This document shows, piece by piece, positions 17,331 through 25,266 of a stretch of DNA of 64,000 bases (within the stretch, counting starts at the first letter, position 1; each line of letters starts with the position of its first letter). The notes below the pieces were generated by a model that was not told where the DNA came from, did not search any database, and saw only the letters and a list, made by a program, of their open reading frames with translations. A program made the position numbers and the translations under genes. The DNA is from Rs1 sp038900335 (GTDB lineage Bacteria > Pseudomonadota > Gammaproteobacteria > Pseudomonadales > Balneatricaceae), in NCBI GenBank assembly GCA_038900335.1, contig JBBMRB010000004.1, positions 124,001-188,000 of the forward strand. The letters are read 5' to 3'.

Positions 17331-17723
17331 CTGTCAGTCCTATTTAATGATATGTCAGGGGGTTATCTAATGAGTCATATTACATATTACTTAATGAATA
17401 CTTAACATTGTAGTACATTTTTTAAATTGTACACTCATTAATACTCTGTATTTGCTGACTTAGATTCAAAACGATTAATTTACGTCAATAATTATTTTAT
17501 TGCCCTGCTCTGTTTGCTCGCAAACAGTGTTTTATCAAGTCAAATATGTCTGTTAATGTTTGGCTAGCATAGTGCAAATAGTATAAATAGGCCGCCAAAC
17601 TCACAGTTAGCTTAATTAATATAGTGTAAATAGTACATTTACACTCACTGTGCTAGCTAGCAGGCAGTATTAGGCAGAGAATTAGCCGCTTAAAGGGTTA
17701 CTGCTATAGAGAGATAGTGCTAT
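17331..17723. other. Intergenic region with repeated AGTGTAAAT-like inverted repeats
   Basis: This 393-bp gap separates the DoxX-like gene start from the end of the Lrp-family gene. It carries the palindrome at 17623-17645, a similar sequence at 17571-17588 (14 of 18 bases alike) and related AGTACATTT/TGTACACT pieces near 17411-17440. No coding signal was seen. Confidence 0.5.
17623..17645. promoter_or_regulatory. Perfect 9-bp inverted repeat, operator or terminator
   Basis: AGTGTAAAT (17623-17631) and ATTTACACT (17637-17645) flank AGTAC. It lies about 80 bases past the stop of the leftward Lrp-family gene and about 290 bp upstream of the DoxX-like gene. Lack of a T tract and the presence of related copies nearby favour a protein-binding site. 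Confidence 0.45.
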
Positions 17724-18206
17724 TTAGAGGTAGTGGATGGGTAGGGCAGTTGAATCGATTACTTTTCTCATGATAAAAGCAGACTTAACACCACTGACGC
17801 CGGTTATACGAGTTATTTTTCCGAGTAATAAATCATGGTATCTATCCATATCTGGTACTGCTATTTTAAGCTGGTAATCAGCTTCATGCCCAGTGATTAG
17901 ATAGCATTCTAGCACTTCATCAAAGGTGCTAATAACACGTTCAAATTCGGCAAATCTTTCAGGTATGTGCTTATCCATGCTGATGTGTAAAATTGCAAAC
18001 AAACTGAGTGATAAAGCGTGCTCATCAATACGAACGACTCTGTCTTTGATGATGCCGTTATCTTCTAAGTTTTTAACTCTTCTAGAGCATGGCGCTGGAG
18101 TTAGCCCAACTTTCTCAGCTAGGTCTTGGTTTGATATAGCGCCATTGCGCTGTAGTTCGCGCAATATTTTTTTATCGAAGCTGTCTATAATGTGTTTTTT
18201 TTGCAA
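17724..18206 (-). CDS. Lrp/AsnC-family transcriptional regulator
   Basis: This leucine-responsive/feast-famine regulator has an N-terminal winged helix-turn-helix (SFDKKILRELQRNGAISNQDLAEKVGLTPAPCSRRVKNLEDNGII) and a C-terminal RAM/ACT-like domain (ECYLITGHEADYQLKIAVPDMDRYHDLLLGKI). The length of 160 residues from the TTG at 18206 is normal for the family; the frame is open back to a TTG at 18239, and no ATG is in a suitable place. A GGA lies about 10 bases before the 18206 start. It is divergent from leuA, and the shared region carries two TTGCGCAA palindromes. Control of leuA and of itself is therefore a reasonable inference, with a branched-chain or other amino acid as possible effector. 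Confidence 0.88.
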   Translation of the reverse strand: MQKKHIIDSFDKKILRELQRNGAISNQDLAEKVGLTPAPCSRRVKNLEDNGIIKDRVVRIDEHALSLSLFAILHISMDKHIPERFAEFERVISTFDEVLECYLITGHEADYQLKIAVPDMDRYHDLLLGKITRITGVSGVKSAFIMRKVIDSTALPIHYL

Positions 18207-18263
18207 GTTGTTAGTTCCATCAGCAATATATATTATCAATTAAGTGTATATATATACTTTATA

Positions 18264-18271
18264 TTGCGCAA
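18264..18271. promoter_or_regulatory. TTGCGCAA palindrome, copy 1, in the lrp-like/leuA divergent region
   Basis: This perfect 8-bp palindrome (ATTGCGCAA in context) recurs at 18305-18312, 41 bp away, close to four helical turns. It lies about 58 bp upstream of the Lrp-family start. Spaced palindromes on one DNA face are typical of Lrp/AsnC octamer binding. Confidence 0.5.
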
Positions 18272-18304
18272 ATTATTTTTAATAACCATAAATAAGTTAG
18301 GTTA

Positions 18305-18312
18305 TTGCGCAA
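18305..18312. promoter_or_regulatory. TTGCGCAA palindrome, copy 2, overlapping the presumed leuA promoter
   Basis: This is the second copy of ATTGCGCAA. It lies 9 bases before a TATAAT (18322-18327), inside the promoter spacer, where a bound regulator would block RNA polymerase. Repression by the adjacent Lrp-family protein is inferred, not shown. Confidence 0.5.
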
Positions 18313-18321
18313 TGAATTCTT

Positions 18322-18327
18322 TATAAT
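18322..18327 (+). promoter_or_regulatory. Consensus -10 box (TATAAT) of the leuA transcript
   Basis: A perfect TATAAT gives an expected start near 18334, just before the ribosome site and GTG of the candidate leader peptide. No good TTGACA stands 17 bp upstream (AGGTTA there), so the promoter may depend on an activator or an extended -10. Confidence 0.5.
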
Positions 18328-18360
18328 AGGATGAAGAAACGATACATAAAAGGACTGTTG

Positions 18361-18423
18361 GTGCTCATAGGCTTCCATCAGCTCTTAGTCATTAAATCTA
18401 AGCTGATCACAAGTCAGTATTGA
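18361..18423 (+). CDS. Candidate leuA leader peptide (20 residues, Leu/Ile/Val-rich)
   Basis: GTG at 18361 with AAGGA 6 bases upstream (18350-18354) opens a 20-codon frame ending TGA at 18421. The peptide is MLIGFHQLLVIKSKLITSQY: four Leu, three Ile and one Val. It begins about 27 nt after the presumed transcription start and about 120 nt before leuA. Within it, ATCAG-CT-CTTAG pairs with CTAAG-CTGAT. After it, a hairpin GTGTT/AACAC shares bases with ACACC-TAA-GGTGT, so the two are mutually exclusive. A last hairpin, TGGCTGT/ACAGCCA (18488-18509), stands before the leuA start. This resembles attenuation, but no hairpin is followed by a T tract. Confidence 0.45.
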   Translation: MLIGFHQLLVIKSKLITSQY

Positions 18424-18424
18424 T

Positions 18425-18509
18425 GTGTTGTTTTAATTGAATACCGTTCAATAACACCTAAGGTGTAAGGCAATAAACAAAAAGGTTTGGCTGTGATGAT
18501 AGACAGCCA
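18425..18509 (+). promoter_or_regulatory. leuA: Alternative hairpins in the leuA leader
   Basis: Hairpin A pairs GTGTT (18425-18429) and ATTGAA (18436-18441) with TTCAAT (18447-18452) and AACAC (18453-18457). Hairpin B pairs ACACC (18454-18458) with GGTGT (18462-18466). They compete for ACAC. Hairpin C, TGGCTGT (18488-18494) with ACAGCCA (18503-18509), ends 35 bases before the leuA ATG. Lack of a U-run suggests translational or Rho-linked control if the region is regulatory. Confidence 0.4.
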
Positions 18510-18544
18510 GTAAGTTTGTGACATTAAATATAATAGGCAATCAA

Positions 18545-20215
18545 ATGTTCGATCATCGTAAATATAAAGTATTTGAAACAGTTAAATTAACTGACCGCAC
18601 ATGGCCAGATCAAACCATTAATAAAGCGCCAGATTGGTGTAGTGTTGATCTAAGAGATGGTAACCAAGCGCTTGTTAACCCGATGAACGTTGAACAAAAG
18701 ACGAGAATGTTTGAATTGCTCGTTAAATTAGGTTTTAAAGAAATTGAAGTAGGTTTTCCATCGGCATCACAGCCCGATTTCGATTTTGTAAGAAAGCTAA
18801 TAGAAGAAGATAAAATTCCTGATGATGTAACCATCCAAGTGTTAACACAAGCACGTGAAGATTTAATTTCCCGTACTTATGAAAGCTTAGAGAATGTTAA
18901 GCAAGCGGTTGTCCATGTCTATAATTCGACATCGGTTGTTCAGCGCCAACAGGTGTTCGCTAAAGATAAAGATCAAATTAAACAAATTGCAGTCAATGGT
19001 GCTATTTTAGTACGCGACTACGCAGCTAAATATCCGCAGACACAATGGCATTTCCAGTATTCGCCTGAAAGCTTTACAGGTACTGAAATGGATTATGCGG
19101 TTGAGGTATGTGATGCCGTTATTGAGCAGTGGAAGCCTGTTTTCGAGAGCCCTAAACAACGACTCATTCTAAACTTGCCATCGACAGTCGAAATGTCTAG
19201 CCCTAATGTTTATGCTGATCAAATTGAGTATTTTTGTCGCAAGCTTGCCAATAGGGATCAAGTTAGAATTTCTCTACACACCCACAATGACAGAGGTTGT
19301 GGTGTTGCCGCGGCTGAATTAGGGGTGATGGCCGGTGCCGATAGAATAGAGGGTACGTTAATTGGTAACGGTGAGCGTACAGGCAATATGGATATTGTCA
19401 CAATGGCGATGAACCTTTACTCTCAAGGCATTGATCCTAAATTAGATTTATCTAACATCATTGAGATAATAGAAGTGGTTGAATACTGCACAGAGCTACC
19501 TGTTGCAGCGCGCCACCCTTGGGCTGGTGAGTTAGTTTACACGGCTTTCTCTGGTAGTCATCAAGATGCTATCAGAAAATCGATGAGCTATCATCAAGAG
19601 CATAAATTAACACATTGGGAAGTGGCCTATTTGCCGATTGATCCGCGTGATATTGGTCGTGAATATGAAGCGGTTGTGCGTATCAATAGTCAAAGTGGTA
19701 AAGGCGGTGTTGCATTGGTCTTGGAGCGAGACTATGGGATTGAGTTGCCTAAGTGGATGCATGTAGTACTATCAAAGCATGTGCAAAAAGCAGCAGAAGA
19801 GCAAAAGGTTGAAATTTCTTCGGCCAATATTAAAACGATTTTTGATCAATATTTTGTTACAGTTGATAGTAGTTGGCAGTTGCAAAACTATGATTTGAAT
19901 ACTCAGGACAATCAGCTAAACGCTAAATTTAGAGTAGGGGAGCGTGACTTGCAAGGTGCTGGTGCTGGGGCATTAGAAGCGATATGTGATGCATTAGAAA
20001 AATTCTATGGCTGTAATGTTGAGGTTACCCAATATGATCAGCACGCACTTAATAGCGGTACTAATGCACAAGCTTTAGCGAGTATTCAAGTTAAGATTGA
20101 TGATGAAATATTCACAGCAGTAGCGCAAAATGAAGATAGCTCAAGAGCGACATTACAAGCATTGCTAACAGCAGTGAGTAGAAGTAAAGTTGCTGCGATA
20201 AAGGTAGTGGCATAA
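18545..20215 (+). CDS. leuA: 2-isopropylmalate synthase, type 2
   Basis: This enzyme condenses 2-oxoisovalerate with acetyl-CoA, the first committed step of leucine synthesis. It is the long type-2 form (about 556 residues) of Pseudomonas and actinobacteria rather than the E. coli form. The HMGL-like TIM barrel at about 25-310 contains SVDLRDGNQALVNP (metal-binding Asp) and SLHTHNDRGCGVAAAELG (HxH metal motif); GNGERTGNMDIV follows. A linker leads to the C-terminal LeuA allosteric domain (about 420-556), the site of leucine feedback in the family. The ATG at 18545 is preferred to a GTG at 18518, because MFDHRKYKVFETVKL fits the family N-terminus; neither has a strong ribosome site. Confidence 0.94.
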   Translation: MFDHRKYKVFETVKLTDRTWPDQTINKAPDWCSVDLRDGNQALVNPMNVEQKTRMFELLVKLGFKEIEVGFPSASQPDFDFVRKLIEEDKIPDDVTIQVLTQAREDLISRTYESLENVKQAVVHVYNSTSVVQRQQVFAKDKDQIKQIAVNGAILVRDYAAKYPQTQWHFQYSPESFTGTEMDYAVEVCDAVIEQWKPVFESPKQRLILNLPSTVEMSSPNVYADQIEYFCRKLANRDQVRISLHTHNDRGCGVAAAELGVMAGADRIEGTLIGNGERTGNMDIVTMAMNLYSQGIDPKLDLSNIIEIIEVVEYCTELPVAARHPWAGELVYTAFSGSHQDAIRKSMSYHQEHKLTHWEVAYLPIDPRDIGREYEAVVRINSQSGKGGVALVLERDYGIELPKWMHVVLSKHVQKAAEEQKVEISSANIKTIFDQYFVTVDSSWQLQNYDLNTQDNQLNAKFRVGERDLQGAGAGALEAICDALEKFYGCNVEVTQYDQHALNSGTNAQALASIQVKIDDEIFTAVAQNEDSSRATLQALLTAVSRSKVAAIKVVA

Positions 20216-20284
20216 TGTTATTATGCCAGAAGTGAGTTACATTTATTAGCTGCTATGTAAGCGAATAGATGTATATTTATCTGC

Positions 20285-20313
20285 AAAAAAGCGAGCTGAT
20301 AGCTCGCTTTTTT
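20285..20313. terminator. Bidirectional terminator between leuA and the small membrane gene
   Basis: A6-GCGAGCT and AGCTCGC-T6 form a symmetric hairpin around GAT. It gives a T run on both strands, as expected between the convergent genes leuA and the leftward gene ending at 20333. Confidence 0.9.
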
Positions 20314-20332
20314 GTTGCTGCTTTGCCCGCTA

Positions 20333-20554
20333 TTAATCAGGCTTAAAGGTAGCTGCACTGAGAATACTATACAAGTGCAATAGCCCTGCGATAATGGCTG
20401 GTATGATAAATACCCAGAAAAAGTATCCTATGCCGATAAAGACAAACAAAAATATAGCCATGATGAATCGACCTTGAATTAAATGGCCTAATCCTGGAAT
20501 AAAAACATTACATAGCGCTGCAATAACATTACCGGTACTTCCTGCATTACTCAT
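20333..20554 (-). CDS. Small two-segment inner-membrane protein, function unknown
   Basis: This is a 73-residue protein with hydrophobic stretches at about 8-24 and 30-65. The sequence IPGLGHLIQGRFIMAIFLFVFIGIG has the P-G-x-G-x-x-x-x-G pattern of TM2-like small membrane proteins. A strong ribosome site (AAGGA) lies 6 bases before the ATG, so it is probably real despite its size. It lies 48 bp downstream of bcp on the same strand and could be co-transcribed. No role can be assigned. Confidence 0.65.
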   Translation of the reverse strand: MSNAGSTGNVIAALCNVFIPGLGHLIQGRFIMAIFLFVFIGIGYFFWVFIIPAIIAGLLHLYSILSAATFKPD

Positions 20555-20602
20555 AAGCTTTCCTTGTATTATTAATCACGCGTACTCTAATTGGGCTGTG
20601 TA

Positions 20603-21052
20603 TTAGGCATCAATTTGTTGCCAGTGTTCCTTGGTTTTTACTTTAGTAATGATGTTTTCAATGTAGCCTTTTTCATCGATAATAAATGTCGTCCTGACAG
20701 TGCCCATATACTCTTTGCCGAATGTTTTTTTAAGTTGCCAAACACCGTAACTATTTTGGATAGCTTGGTCTTCATCGAGTAATAAATCAAATGGCAAATT
20801 GTTTTTAGCGATAAAATTATTATGACGTTTTTCTGAGCAGCTGCTAATGCCAAATACTACATAGTTTTTGTCAGTTATTTCTTCAAAGTTATCCCGAAGG
20901 TTGCAAGCTTGTACGGTGCAGCCAGGTGTTGAATCTTTTGGGTAAAAGTAAAGAATGACTTTTTTACCTGCCAGCTCACTTAACGAAACATCTTGCAATG
21001 CTTGATTTTTACAGTTGAAAAGAGGTGCTTTATCACCGATAGATAACGCCAT
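20603..21052 (-). CDS. bcp: Thiol peroxidase of the Bcp/PrxQ family
   Basis: This is a peroxiredoxin that reduces H2O2 and organic peroxides with thioredoxin as electron donor. The active site STPGCTVQACNLRDN has the peroxidatic Cys and a second Cys five residues later, the atypical 2-Cys arrangement of Bcp. The length of 149 residues from the ATG at 21052 is standard. That start is chosen because GGAG lies 6 bases upstream; the in-frame ATG at 21064 overlaps this site. It is divergent from dapA, as often seen in Gammaproteobacteria, with 490 bp between. Confidence 0.94.
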   Translation of the reverse strand: MALSIGDKAPLFNCKNQALQDVSLSELAGKKVILYFYPKDSTPGCTVQACNLRDNFEEITDKNYVVFGISSCSEKRHNNFIAKNNLPFDLLLDEDQAIQNSYGVWQLKKTFGKEYMGTVRTTFIIDEKGYIENIITKVKTKEHWQQIDA

Positions 21053-21542
21053 TTTATTCTCCATAGAATTATTGAACTCATTAATATTTTGTTGTCATAA
21101 ACACTCAGTAAAGGTGCTCGCTAATGTTGAAAAATTGAGTGCATAACAGTTATCTTAGCTATTCTAGCAAGAGATGGTATTGTTTCATTAACTTTCAAGT
21201 CAAAAAGAGCACAATAAAAAAAGCGCTCGAGAATAGTCAATAAAGATAGCGGTTATAAAACAGTTGATGCCGAGCAATACTCAGGCGCAAACGTGGGAAA
21301 TGGTAGACACTGTAAACTCTTTAGCAGTCGGTACAGAAAAGACGAGACTTATGCAAATCTTCCTTATAGAATACGGTGCCTAAAGGTATTTACTTAGCGG
21401 TTTATATATATTGCTACACAGTGCTTTGTTAGTGTTTTTTTACTATTTAAACACCTTTATCACAATGTTTATATTAATAATAAAATTTTAGTTGTTATGG
21501 CAAAAATTAATAGCTGATTAGTGACTTATTTTGGAGAAAAGA
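21053..21542. other. Divergent intergenic region bcp/dapA with a structured element
   Basis: This 490-bp gap holds the promoters of bcp and dapA and the tRNA-like sequence at 21269-21381. No ORF with a ribosome site was seen. dapA is preceded by GGAG at 21533-21536. Confidence 0.5.
21269..21381 (+). ncRNA. Unassigned structured RNA candidate with tRNA-like D-arm
   Basis: GTG (21293-21295) and CAC (21308-21310) enclose GGAAATGGTAGA, which is very like the D-arm of tRNA-Leu. It is followed by hairpin ACTGTAAA-CTC-TTTA-G-CAGT (21309-21328) and by AGTC/GACT (21326-21349), resembling a long variable arm. AGGCGC (21283-21288) can pair with GTGCCT (21376-21381) as a closing helix. There is no 7-base anticodon loop, TTC-type T-loop or CCA. 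It is therefore not a normal tRNA; it may be a decayed tRNA, a tRNA-like RNA or a dapA leader. The strand is taken from the D-arm resemblance. Confidence 0.3.
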
Positions 21543-22421
21543 ATGATTACCGGCAGTATTGTGGCACTTGTTACACCAATGACAAACAATGGAGATGTTG
21601 ATTGGCTAGCGTTAGATAAGTTAGTTGAATTTCATATAGACAATGGCACCAGTTCTATTGTCGCTGTAGGTACATCAGGTGAGTCTGCAACACTTAGCCC
21701 AAGTGAACACTGTGCTGTCATTAAGCGAGTTGTCGAGGTTGTAGCAGGTCGTATACCTGTTATAGCTGGAACAGGTGCTAATAATACTAATGAGGCGATA
21801 GAGCTTTCCAAGGAGGCGAAAGAGCTAGGTGTTGATGCTTGTTTGTCGGTTGTACCATATTATAATAAACCGACCCAAGAGGGCATGTATTTACATTTTA
21901 AAGCGATTGCCGAAGCGGTAGATATACCACAAATACTTTATAATGTGCCTGGTCGTACCGTTGCTGATATGACAGAGGAAACAACCTTGCGTTTAGCTCA
22001 TGATGTTGAAAATATTGTCGGTATTAAAGATGCAACGGGTGATGTTGAGCGCAATAGATCATTAGTGAAAAACGCACCAAAAGGTTTTGCCGTATACTCT
22101 GGTGATGATATCACTGCTGTTGAATTAATGATTGCTGGTGGCCACGGTAATATATCGGTTACTGCTAACGTTGCACCATTAAAAATGGCAAAACTTTGTG
22201 AGCTTGCTATTGGCGGTAAAGCAGAAGAAGCACGAGCATTAAACAACGAGTTAATGCCGTTACATCAGCAGTTATTCACAGAATCAAATCCGATACCTGT
22301 CAAATGGGCTGTTTCTCAATTGGGTCTAATGGGTGAGGGCATCAGACTACCTTTAACTGTGTTGTCTGAGCAGTATAAGCCTGCTTTATTACAGGAAATG
22401 AAAAACATAGCATTACTTTAA
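21543..22421 (+). CDS. dapA: 4-hydroxy-tetrahydrodipicolinate synthase
   Basis: This enzyme condenses pyruvate and aspartate semialdehyde, the first step of the diaminopimelate/lysine branch. It is a TIM barrel of 292 residues. Visible are GTSGESATL (pyruvate binding), LYNVPGRT (catalytic Tyr), and IVGIKDATGD with the Schiff-base lysine K162. The ATG at 21543 has GGAG 6 bases upstream; the upstream in-frame TTG at 21531 overlaps that site and is rejected. bamC follows 48 bp downstream and then purC, the conserved gammaproteobacterial order. Whether the unusual upstream RNA-like element controls it is unknown. Confidence 0.96.
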   Translation: MITGSIVALVTPMTNNGDVDWLALDKLVEFHIDNGTSSIVAVGTSGESATLSPSEHCAVIKRVVEVVAGRIPVIAGTGANNTNEAIELSKEAKELGVDACLSVVPYYNKPTQEGMYLHFKAIAEAVDIPQILYNVPGRTVADMTEETTLRLAHDVENIVGIKDATGDVERNRSLVKNAPKGFAVYSGDDITAVELMIAGGHGNISVTANVAPLKMAKLCELAIGGKAEEARALNNELMPLHQQLFTESNPIPVKWAVSQLGLMGEGIRLPLTVLSEQYKPALLQEMKNIALL

Positions 22422-22469
22422 ATACATCTAAATAGACGTAAGCTAAGTTAAAATGACACTCGAGGTTGT

Positions 22470-23927
22470 ATGGAATATCAGAATGTTAATAAAAGTGATC
22501 GAAATAAAATGTTTAATTATCCAATGACGAAAAATGCCAGCTACTTGCTGAGTAACAACATGTTACGTCGTTTTGGTTTGCTGACAGTGTTAAGTGCTGG
22601 TTTTATTTCTGGTTGTAGCTCGCTAACTAACAATCCTCTTTATGGCGAAGATGGCATAATTAGAGATAGAAGCAAAGAGTATCAAAATATTGGTGCCAGT
22701 GAGCGTTTAATTATACCGCCTCATTTAAATACGAAACGCACTCAAGAAATAATGGAATTACCGGAGCGCAATATAGCTAAATCGGGTCCTGTTGATAAAG
22801 TTGAGCGCCCTGATTACTTTTATGCTGATACCGGTACTGAATCAGTCAATTTTAAACAAGAGGCAGCAGGTAAAGTTCTGATTGTCGATTCGCCAATTAA
22901 TCAAATTTGGCCTAAAGCTCAACAGTTTATGGATTTTAATAACCTTGGTATCTCTAAAACTGATCCCCAACAAGGCGCCATAGAAAGTGATTGGGTGATT
23001 ATTAAAGGAGATGAAATAGGGGTTGTTAATAGTTGGCTCAAAAAATTAACATTACAAACGGTTAATGGCGATAGTAAAAACAAGATCAGGATTGAGCTAA
23101 AACCACTAGCTGAAGATAACAATCGTACAGCGATAAGTATGAAGCATGTCAGTTATCCGGCGGATGAAGTCGTTGATAACCTTGATTGGGATGGCGATTC
23201 AAAAAACATATCATACAAGAATGATATGCTCTATGAACTATTAAGATTTATGAGTAAGTCTACGAATGGGCAGCAAGGAAATGGGTTGCTGGCCAGTACA
23301 TTTGAGCGATCTCAACGAGAAGGTGCTGCTTTTTTTGGGCGTAATGCCAATGGTAAGCCGGCATTAAAGATTACGGGTTCTATGCAAAATGCTTGGCAGC
23401 TTGTTGATAACTCCCTTATGGCAAATGATATCGATGTCGGTACAAGGGATCGTGAAAATGGCACATTCTATTTAACATTTACGTCACTAACGCCTATTGA
23501 AGAAGAGAAGCGTGGTTTTTTTGATTGGTTACATGGCGAGCGAGGTCCTATCACTTTCTCGGCTTTCGGTTTTGGCAGTGATGATGACAAAAATGGAGCG
23601 AATGAAGAAGTTGCCTATAGTTCAAAAGGGCAGGTTGACTACGGTAAAGATGTCTTGTTAACAGATCCTAATCATCCGGCAAACCAAGAAGGCTTTAAAG
23701 TTTGGTTAGGCGGAAAAGTGCTGTATAACTTTAATCGCGGATTTAATAGTGGTTTCTTTAATCTGCAAACGAACCTGTATGAGTTGACCGCAGGTTATCA
23801 ATTACGCATGGTGCATCGTGGCAACTCTACTTTCTTAACAGTGTTAGATAAGAAGGGAGAAGAGGCGGCGACAACCCCGGCTGAAGAGTTGTTGTGGCGT
23901 ATTAAAGATGGTATTCCAAGAACTTAA
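22470..23927 (+). CDS. bamC: Outer-membrane assembly lipoprotein BamC
   Basis: BamC is an accessory lipoprotein of the Bam complex, which inserts beta-barrel proteins into the outer membrane. A hydrophobic segment ending in the lipobox FISGC (Cys near residue 50 from the first ATG) is followed by an unstructured stretch and two helix-grip domains (about 130-240 and 300-480). The first ATG (22470) has GAGG 4 bases upstream but gives a 30-residue extension before the signal peptide. The ATG at 22560 (MLRRFGLLTV) gives a standard lipoprotein signal but has no good ribosome site. An acidic/Asn-rich insert (GSDDDKNGANEE) lies in the C-terminal half. The dapA-bamC-purC order supports the call. Confidence 0.88.
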   Translation: MEYQNVNKSDRNKMFNYPMTKNASYLLSNNMLRRFGLLTVLSAGFISGCSSLTNNPLYGEDGIIRDRSKEYQNIGASERLIIPPHLNTKRTQEIMELPERNIAKSGPVDKVERPDYFYADTGTESVNFKQEAAGKVLIVDSPINQIWPKAQQFMDFNNLGISKTDPQQGAIESDWVIIKGDEIGVVNSWLKKLTLQTVNGDSKNKIRIELKPLAEDNNRTAISMKHVSYPADEVVDNLDWDGDSKNISYKNDMLYELLRFMSKSTNGQQGNGLLASTFERSQREGAAFFGRNANGKPALKITGSMQNAWQLVDNSLMANDIDVGTRDRENGTFYLTFTSLTPIEEEKRGFFDWLHGERGPITFSAFGFGSDDDKNGANEEVAYSSKGQVDYGKDVLLTDPNHPANQEGFKVWLGGKVLYNFNRGFNSGFFNLQTNLYELTAGYQLRMVHRGNSTFLTVLDKKGEEAATTPAEELLWRIKDGIPRT

Positions 23928-23955
23928 TAAGCTCTAAGCCAAATTAACATATTAA

Positions 23956-23983
23956 AACACCTGCCTTCTAGCGGGTGTTTTTT
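23956..23983 (+). terminator. Terminator between bamC and purC
   Basis: AACACCTGC (23956-23964) pairs with GCGGGTGTT (23971-23979) around a 6-nt loop, with one G-U pair, leading into a T run. purC therefore probably has its own promoter. Confidence 0.85.
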
Positions 23984-24077
23984 ATTGACCCCTATTCAGT
24001 ATTAACCGCTGAGGTTTATACTAATTTATGTGCTAAATGTGTTTAGCAAAAATATTGATGATGATTGTGGAGACCTA

Positions 24078-25184
24078 ATGAATAGTTATAAAGTGATGGA
24101 CGTTAATGATGATCTGCCTATTAAAACTGACAGTAAAATACACAGCGGTAAAGTGCGTTCTGTCTATAAACTTAGTGCAGAGGATAGTGAGCGCCTAATT
24201 AAAGACAAAGGCTATAATATCGCGTTAGATACACCGTTAGCTATCATGATTATCAGTGATAGAATTTCTGCTTTTGAATGTATGTGGAAAGGCGAAAATG
24301 GCTTGAATGGTGTGCCTGGTAAGGGGGCTGCATTAAATGCAATATCAGCCCATTGGTTTCAATCTTTTAATGATGCAGGCTTAGCAGGTAATCATATTGT
24401 CGATGTGCCCCATCCTTATATTTGGATTGTAAGACAAGCGCGTCCTGTGATGGTTGAGGCAATTGCTCGTCAATATATCACTGGTAGTATGTGGCGTTCT
24501 TATAAAAACGGTACGCGTGATTTTTGTGGTATTGCACTGCAAGAGCATTTACAGGCAAATCAGAAATTAGCTGAATTATTAATAACGCCATCAACAAAAG
24601 GTATTATCGAAGGTGTTGAAGACGTGCCAGAGGTTGATGATGTTAATATTAGCCGTGAAAATATTGTTAATAACTTAGACGCTTTTAAATTTAATAGCGT
24701 TGAAGATGTAGATTTGTATGAAAAGCTACTCTCAGAAGGTTTTAATTTAATTACTGAAAAATTGGCAAGTGTCGGTCAAATATTTGTCGATACTAAATTT
24801 GAATTCGGTTATGTCAAAGACTTAAACGGTAATGATGAGCTGATTTACATCGATGAAGTAGGTACACCTGACTCTTCACGAATTTGGGATGAGCAAGCCT
24901 ATAATGCTGGAAGCATTGTTGAAAACTCAAAAGAAGGTTTTAGGCAGATGCTGCTCAAGTCAGTACCAAATGCTGATTTGCTGTTAGCTAAAGATAAAAT
25001 GACGCAAAGGTTGGCGATGGCTGCACAGTTCACACTCAGTGAAAGTGATATTTTGACAGTAAGTGAAACCTATACATCCATTGCTAAAACAATAACAGGA
25101 AAAGATGTGGTTGTGCCTGTCGATCCACGTGCTGAAATTATAGACATTCTTGATCGTGAATACTCTTTGATCATTAAAAGCTAA
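24078..25184 (+). CDS. purC: Phosphoribosylaminoimidazole-succinocarboxamide synthase, long form
   Basis: SAICAR synthetase joins aspartate to CAIR in purine synthesis. At 368 residues it is the longer form found in Vibrio- and Shewanella-like bacteria, not the 237-residue enteric form. Family blocks are HSGKVRSVYKL, ISDRISAFECMW, ARQYITGSMWRSY, FVDTKFEFGYV and IDEVGTPDSSRIW. The ATG at 24078 has GGAG 5 bases upstream; the frame is open from 24030 but without support. It follows bamC after a terminator and ends in a strong terminator. Confidence 0.95.
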   Translation: MNSYKVMDVNDDLPIKTDSKIHSGKVRSVYKLSAEDSERLIKDKGYNIALDTPLAIMIISDRISAFECMWKGENGLNGVPGKGAALNAISAHWFQSFNDAGLAGNHIVDVPHPYIWIVRQARPVMVEAIARQYITGSMWRSYKNGTRDFCGIALQEHLQANQKLAELLITPSTKGIIEGVEDVPEVDDVNISRENIVNNLDAFKFNSVEDVDLYEKLLSEGFNLITEKLASVGQIFVDTKFEFGYVKDLNGNDELIYIDEVGTPDSSRIWDEQAYNAGSIVENSKEGFRQMLLKSVPNADLLLAKDKMTQRLAMAAQFTLSESDILTVSETYTSIAKTITGKDVVVPVDPRAEIIDILDREYSLIIKS

Positions 25185-25234
25185 TGACAATAAGCCTGTG
25201 TAAAGCGCGCAGGTTTATATGACAATCTTTCTAT

Positions 25235-25266
25235 TTAAGGCTACTAAATTGTAGCCTTAATTTTTT
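25235..25266. terminator. Terminator after purC, bidirectional
   Basis: TTAAGGCTAC (25235-25244) and GTAGCCTTAA (25251-25260) form a perfect 10-bp stem with six T following on the plus strand. The left arm touches the last base of the convergent pseudogene frame. Confidence 0.88.

Noticed and set aside
21269..21381. Lysine or cobalamin riboswitch, hammerhead ribozyme, or functional tRNA
   Set aside because: The conserved cores I know for these (for example the cobalamin B12 box, hammerhead CUGANGA/GAAA, anticodon loop and T-loop) are absent.
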